This document shows, one piece after another, positions 6,472-9,219 of a stretch of 9,219 bases of DNA. Every line of letters starts with the position of its first letter. Position 1 is the first letter of the stretch. The stretch spans positions 1 to 9,219 of the forward strand of contig NZ_JAGKWP010000093.1 of assembly GCF_021151785.1 (NCBI RefSeq), given 5' to 3'. The DNA is from Flavobacterium sp. (GTDB lineage Bacteria; Bacteroidota; Bacteroidia; Flavobacteriales; Flavobacteriaceae). A program made the translations under genes and the position numbers. The notes under the pieces are model-generated. The model was not told the origin of the DNA and searched no databases. It saw only the letters and a program-made list of their open reading frames with translations.

Positions 6472-7524
6472 ATGGCAAATACCTTTGGAACATTGTTTAA
6501 ATTAACCACTTTTGGAGAATCTCATGGCAAGGCATTAGGAGGCATTATCGATGGTTGTCCTGCGGGAATTACTATTGATTTTGATTTTATACAAAACGAA
6601 TTAAATCGAAGAAGACCTGGGCAATCAAAAATTGTTACACAACGAAAAGAGAGTGACAAAGTTCAGTTTCTATCTGGTATTTTTGAAGGAAAGACTACGG
6701 GAGCTTCCATCGGTTTTATTATTGAAAATGAAAATCAGAAATCTACGGATTATGACCATTTAAAAGATACTTTTAGGCCAAATCATGCAGACTTTACTTA
6801 TCAGCAAAAATATAGACATAGAGATTTTAGAGGAGGAGGAAGGTCTTCAGCAAGAGAGACCGTCAATTGGGTTGTTGCGGGTGCAATTGCTAAGCAGGTT
6901 TTACCTCAAATTAAAATTAATGCCTATGTTTCTTCGGTAGGGCCAATTACATTGAATAAATGCTACAATGAATTGAATTTAGATTTAATTGAAACCAATC
7001 CCGTTAGATGTCCAGATCCTTCAACGGCATTAGAAATGGAAACGTTAATTTCTAAAATTAAAAAAGAAGGGGATACCATTGGTGGTGTGATTACATGTGT
7101 AGTACAAAATGTCCCTGTTGGATTAGGAGCACCTATTTTTAATAAACTGCATGCCGAACTAGGAAAAGCCATGTTGACTATTAACGCAGTTAAAGGATTT
7201 GAATACGGATCAGGTTTTGAAAGTGCCAGAATGCGTGGAAGTGTGCATAATGATTTGTTTAATGAAGATGGTTCTACAAAAACTAATTTTTCTGGAGGTA
7301 TACAAGGCGGAATAAGTAATGGTATGGATATTTATTTTCGTGTAGCTTTTAAACCTGTAGCAACATTATTGCAACAACAAGACTTATTGACAGTTACAGG
7401 AGCAATCGTTAAACAGCAAGGAAAAGGGAGGCATGATCCATGTGTCGTTCCAAGAGCAGTTCCCATTGTTGAAGCCTTGACGGCTATGGTTCTTTTAGAT
7501 AATTATTTGTTAAATCTACAGTAA
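6472..7524 (+). CDS. aroC: Chorismate synthase AroC
   Basis: Chorismate synthase converts 5-enolpyruvylshikimate 3-phosphate to chorismate with loss of phosphate, using reduced FMN; it is the seventh and last step of the shikimate pathway, in the cytoplasm. The 350-residue length is normal for the compact bacterial form. The three family signatures are present: GESHGKALGGIIDGCPAG at residues 15-32 (catalytic-type H18), GGGRSSARET followed by VAGAIAK around 120-140, and RHDPCVVPRAVPIVEA from R320. The second conserved histidine is H105 in RPNHADFTY. The start is fixed by the family opening NTFG and by the -33/-7 promoter just upstream. No other aro gene is adjacent. The next gene downstream, a secreted protein, is unrelated in function, so aroC is probably a single-gene unit or leads a chance pair. 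All key residues are intact. Confidence 0.97.
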   Translation: MANTFGTLFKLTTFGESHGKALGGIIDGCPAGITIDFDFIQNELNRRRPGQSKIVTQRKESDKVQFLSGIFEGKTTGASIGFIIENENQKSTDYDHLKDTFRPNHADFTYQQKYRHRDFRGGGRSSARETVNWVVAGAIAKQVLPQIKINAYVSSVGPITLNKCYNELNLDLIETNPVRCPDPSTALEMETLISKIKKEGDTIGGVITCVVQNVPVGLGAPIFNKLHAELGKAMLTINAVKGFEYGSGFESARMRGSVHNDLFNEDGSTKTNFSGGIQGGISNGMDIYFRVAFKPVATLLQQQDLLTVTGAIVKQQGKGRHDPCVVPRAVPIVEALTAMVLLDNYLLNLQ

Positions 7525-7541
7525 AATAAAACTGTTATTAT

Positions 7542-7549
7542 TATTTTTG
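7542..7549 (+). promoter_or_regulatory. Possible -7 box for the T9SS cargo gene
   Basis: TATTTTTG matches the TAnnTTTG consensus and lies 20 bases before the ATG at 7570, in the 45-base gap after aroC. The nearest upstream TTTG (7506-7509) leaves a spacer of about 32 bases, too long for the usual 17-23, so this is a partial match. It would let the secreted protein be expressed independently of aroC. I see no terminator hairpin in this gap, so read-through from aroC is also possible. Confidence 0.35.
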
Positions 7550-7569
7550 GAAAAAATAAATTACACTAT

Positions 7570-8577
7570 ATGAAACAAAAATTACTTTGTATTGCTTTAT
7601 TAGCATTAGGTTTTTCTGTTGAAGCGCAAGTTTTAACAACTGAAACATTTGATTCTTACACTGTTGGAAACGTTTGTACCTCTACAGGTGGAGCAGTTGC
7701 TGGTCAAGGAGGATATTTCAACTACAATGGCGCTGTGACTAACTATCAAATTGTAAGTGAAGGTGGTACGCATGATAAAGTACTTCAAATTACGGGTCAA
7801 ACGGGTACTACTCCTTCTGCTTTATTTATGTGGAAAGATGGTTTGTCAACATTATGGGGAACAAGAACAAGCGGTAACAATATTATTGAAATCGAGATTG
7901 ATTTGTATGTAGGTGGAACTTCTACTAGTAAAAATGCCCATTTGATTTACTTGTATGATGCTACTGCTACTAAAGTTTTAGCAGGCTTACAATTTGTTCC
8001 AGAAACAAGAAAATTATCTGGTATTGCTTATTACAATAATGCAGGTACATTAGATAATTATTCTTTTAATTTGGTAACAGGAGGTTTAGTTTTAGCACAA
8101 AATACATGGCATAGAGTAGGAATGAGTTATAATTACACTACAGGTCAGGTACTATGGAATGCTCCTGGTATGGCTACCGTTGGTGGAGTTATGGGAGCAG
8201 CTACTTCAACAATCCCAGCTGAAATTGATTATGTTACAGTGGCAGGAACTTCGAATGCAGCTTCTTCTGTAATGAAATGGGATAATTTGACTGTTAAGGC
8301 TACCAATACAACTACTTTATTGCCAGCTGCTTCATTTGAATTAGGACTTAATCAAGTAGTTGTTTATCCTAATCCAACAGATGATGTTTTACATTTACAA
8401 TTGAATGGAAGTAGTAACATCAAATCTTTAGAATTAGTTGATTTAAACGGAAGAACAATTAGGTCAATTAATGGATTTGTTGATAAGTTAGATATTTCTG
8501 ATTTGAATAGTGGAATCTACATGTTAAATGTCGTTTCAGATACTACTAAAGAAGTCATTAAGGTAGTAAAAAAATAA
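7570..8577 (+). CDS. T9SS type A sorting-domain secreted protein with concanavalin-like N-terminal region
   Basis: This 335-residue protein has a signal peptide (MKQKLLCIALLALGF, likely cut at VEA19|Q20). Residues about 20-245 are a beta-rich region opening with TETFDSYTVGN, with strands such as IIEIEIDLYVGG, AGLQFVPETRKLSGIAYY and NTWHRVGMSYNYTTGQVLW. This pattern resembles jelly-roll, concanavalin A-like beta-sandwich domains (LamG-like), but I cannot name the exact family. Residues about 258-335 are a type A T9SS C-terminal sorting domain: VVVYPNP at 263-269, VDLNGRTIRS, DISDLNSGIYMLNV and the basic end VKK. Proteins with this domain cross the outer membrane through the type IX system, the domain is usually removed, and the rest is released or attached to the surface. 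No catalytic residues are evident, so adhesion or carbohydrate binding is only an inference. A strong terminator follows at 8585-8619. Confidence 0.93.
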   Translation: MKQKLLCIALLALGFSVEAQVLTTETFDSYTVGNVCTSTGGAVAGQGGYFNYNGAVTNYQIVSEGGTHDKVLQITGQTGTTPSALFMWKDGLSTLWGTRTSGNNIIEIEIDLYVGGTSTSKNAHLIYLYDATATKVLAGLQFVPETRKLSGIAYYNNAGTLDNYSFNLVTGGLVLAQNTWHRVGMSYNYTTGQVLWNAPGMATVGGVMGAATSTIPAEIDYVTVAGTSNAASSVMKWDNLTVKATNTTTLLPAASFELGLNQVVVYPNPTDDVLHLQLNGSSNIKSLELVDLNGRTIRSINGFVDKLDISDLNSGIYMLNVVSDTTKEVIKVVKK

Positions 8578-8584
8578 ATGTACT

Positions 8585-8619
8585 AAATCGGATAGCTAAA
8601 CACTATCCGATTTTTTTTT
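8585..8619 (+). terminator. Rho-independent terminator after the T9SS cargo gene
   Basis: A perfect 11-bp inverted repeat, AAATCGGATAG (8585-8595) and CTATCCGATTT (8603-8613), surrounds a 7-base loop and is followed directly by six more T residues on the plus strand. It sits 8 bases after the cargo stop codon, so it is a strong plus-strand terminator. The convergent minus-strand gene uses the CTA at the start of the right arm (8603-8605) as its TAG stop; its transcript also forms the stem but lacks an immediate U tract, so termination in that direction is less certain. Confidence 0.88.
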
Positions 8620-9219
8620 GAAAGTATTGCATTAAGCCTGAAAAAAGGATTATAAGCAAAGGAAAAAAAGCAATATGAAATCTATCACATTGAAAACAAG
8701 ATAGCGCAGAAATAAAAAACACATACAAAATGAATGTGGCAACTATCAAATAAAATGTATTTATTTTTCTAAAATTCAGCAAACAATAAAATGAAAAAAT
8801 CACACTAACAATCGTAAATAATATATTCTGTATTTTAGAAACGGCCTTAAACAAAAAATAAAAAAAATTAAAATAACTGGTCTCTTTTTCATTTTTACAC
8901 TCACTAACAATGTAATTCCCTTTGTGAGTATTTGAGTAAATACAGTAAAAATAAGCTTTAATCAAATTTAAGGTATTGTTTTTAAGTTGGTATTTTAAAT
9001 CATTTTCCGCAATTTCTTTCATTTCATGACTTGATAATAATCTAAATTTTTTAGATCTCTCCGTTTTTCCTGGTATGAAATCTATACCATTTTTATAACA
9101 ATTCGCTTTGTCTCCTAAATAATTATAATAAGTAATTGAACTAATATAACTTATTGTATAATCACCATAAATTTTCTTTAATGAATACATTTGAAAAACA
9201 ATTAACGAAAAGCTAGCAA
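8603..9219 (-). CDS. C-terminal part of a GT39/ArnT-like membrane glycosyltransferase, cut by the window edge
   Basis: The minus-strand frame is open from the right edge of the window to the TAG at 8603-8605, so the gene starts outside. The ATG at 9190 is probably internal, because in-frame codons continue upstream of it to the edge without a stop. Counted from that ATG, residues 1-105 are a polar region with SYISSITYYNYLGDKANCY and KKFRLLSSHEMKEIAENDL. Three hydrophobic segments follow (about 121-140, 144-164, 171-190), with CDRFHIAFFPLLIIL at 168-182. The last motif, a basic/aromatic pair then proline and a hydrophobic helix, and the earlier ISSI...YN pattern fit the C-terminal end of GT39-type polyprenol-phosphate-sugar glycosyltransferases, which act in the inner membrane. 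The catalytic N-terminal part (acidic loop motifs) is not in the window, so the family call is tentative. It is lysine- and phenylalanine-rich and its DNA is slightly more AT-rich than aroC. Confidence 0.72.
   Translation of the reverse strand, partial: ASFSLIVFQMYSLKKIYGDYTISYISSITYYNYLGDKANCYKNGIDFIPGKTERSKKFRLLSSHEMKEIAENDLKYQLKNNTLNLIKAYFYCIYSNTHKGNYIVSECKNEKETSYFNFFYFLFKAVSKIQNILFTIVSVIFSFYCLLNFRKINTFYLIVATFILYVFFISALSCFQCDRFHIAFFPLLIILFSGLMQYFQKKIG

Noticed and set aside
6963..7172. Minus-strand frame of 69 codons inside aroC
   Set aside because: It is fully contained in an intact conserved gene and has no independent support.

Overview
The window looks like chromosomal DNA of a Bacteroidota species, most likely a Flavobacteriaceae member close to Flavobacterium. 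The evidence is a low GC content, a secreted protein with a type IX secretion (T9SS) C-terminal sorting domain, -7 promoter boxes of the Bacteroidota form TAnnTTTG, little sign of Shine-Dalgarno sequences, and genes typical of the group: a GH3/beta-lactamase fusion and a flavobacterial-type bshA. I see no rRNA, tRNA, CRISPR array, insertion sequence, phage gene or attachment site.

Bases 10-4978 hold four tightly spaced plus-strand genes (gaps of 2, 3 and 8 bases) that look like one operon. They encode an exported glycoside hydrolase family 3 plus serine beta-lactamase-like fusion, a small cytoplasmic DUF1801 protein, the bacillithiol-pathway glycosyltransferase BshA, and a lipoprotein with a PrcB-C-like domain. 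A perfect hairpin at 4977-5000 closes the operon and can work in both directions.

Bases 5005-6406 hold two minus-strand envelope genes: a 267-residue lipoprotein of unknown function, then a 166-residue predicted outer-membrane beta-barrel that has a possible promoter box of its own. A 65-base divergent gap separates them from aroC (6472-7524, chorismate synthase, last step of the shikimate pathway), which has a good -33/-7 promoter match. Next comes a T9SS cargo protein (7570-8577). A strong terminator at 8585-8619 separates it from a convergent minus-strand frame that runs off the right edge. That frame is the C-terminal part of a membrane protein resembling GT39/ArnT-like glycosyltransferases.

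The genes point to cell-wall sugar handling and low-molecular-weight thiol synthesis (left operon), envelope and surface proteins (middle and right), and aromatic amino-acid biosynthesis (aroC). Most of the window is ordinary core genome. The items most worth a second look are the fused hydrolase with its four-cysteine cluster, its operon link to bshA, the lipoprotein form of the PrcB-like domain, and the unassigned N-terminal domain of the T9SS cargo. I found no clear undescribed system.
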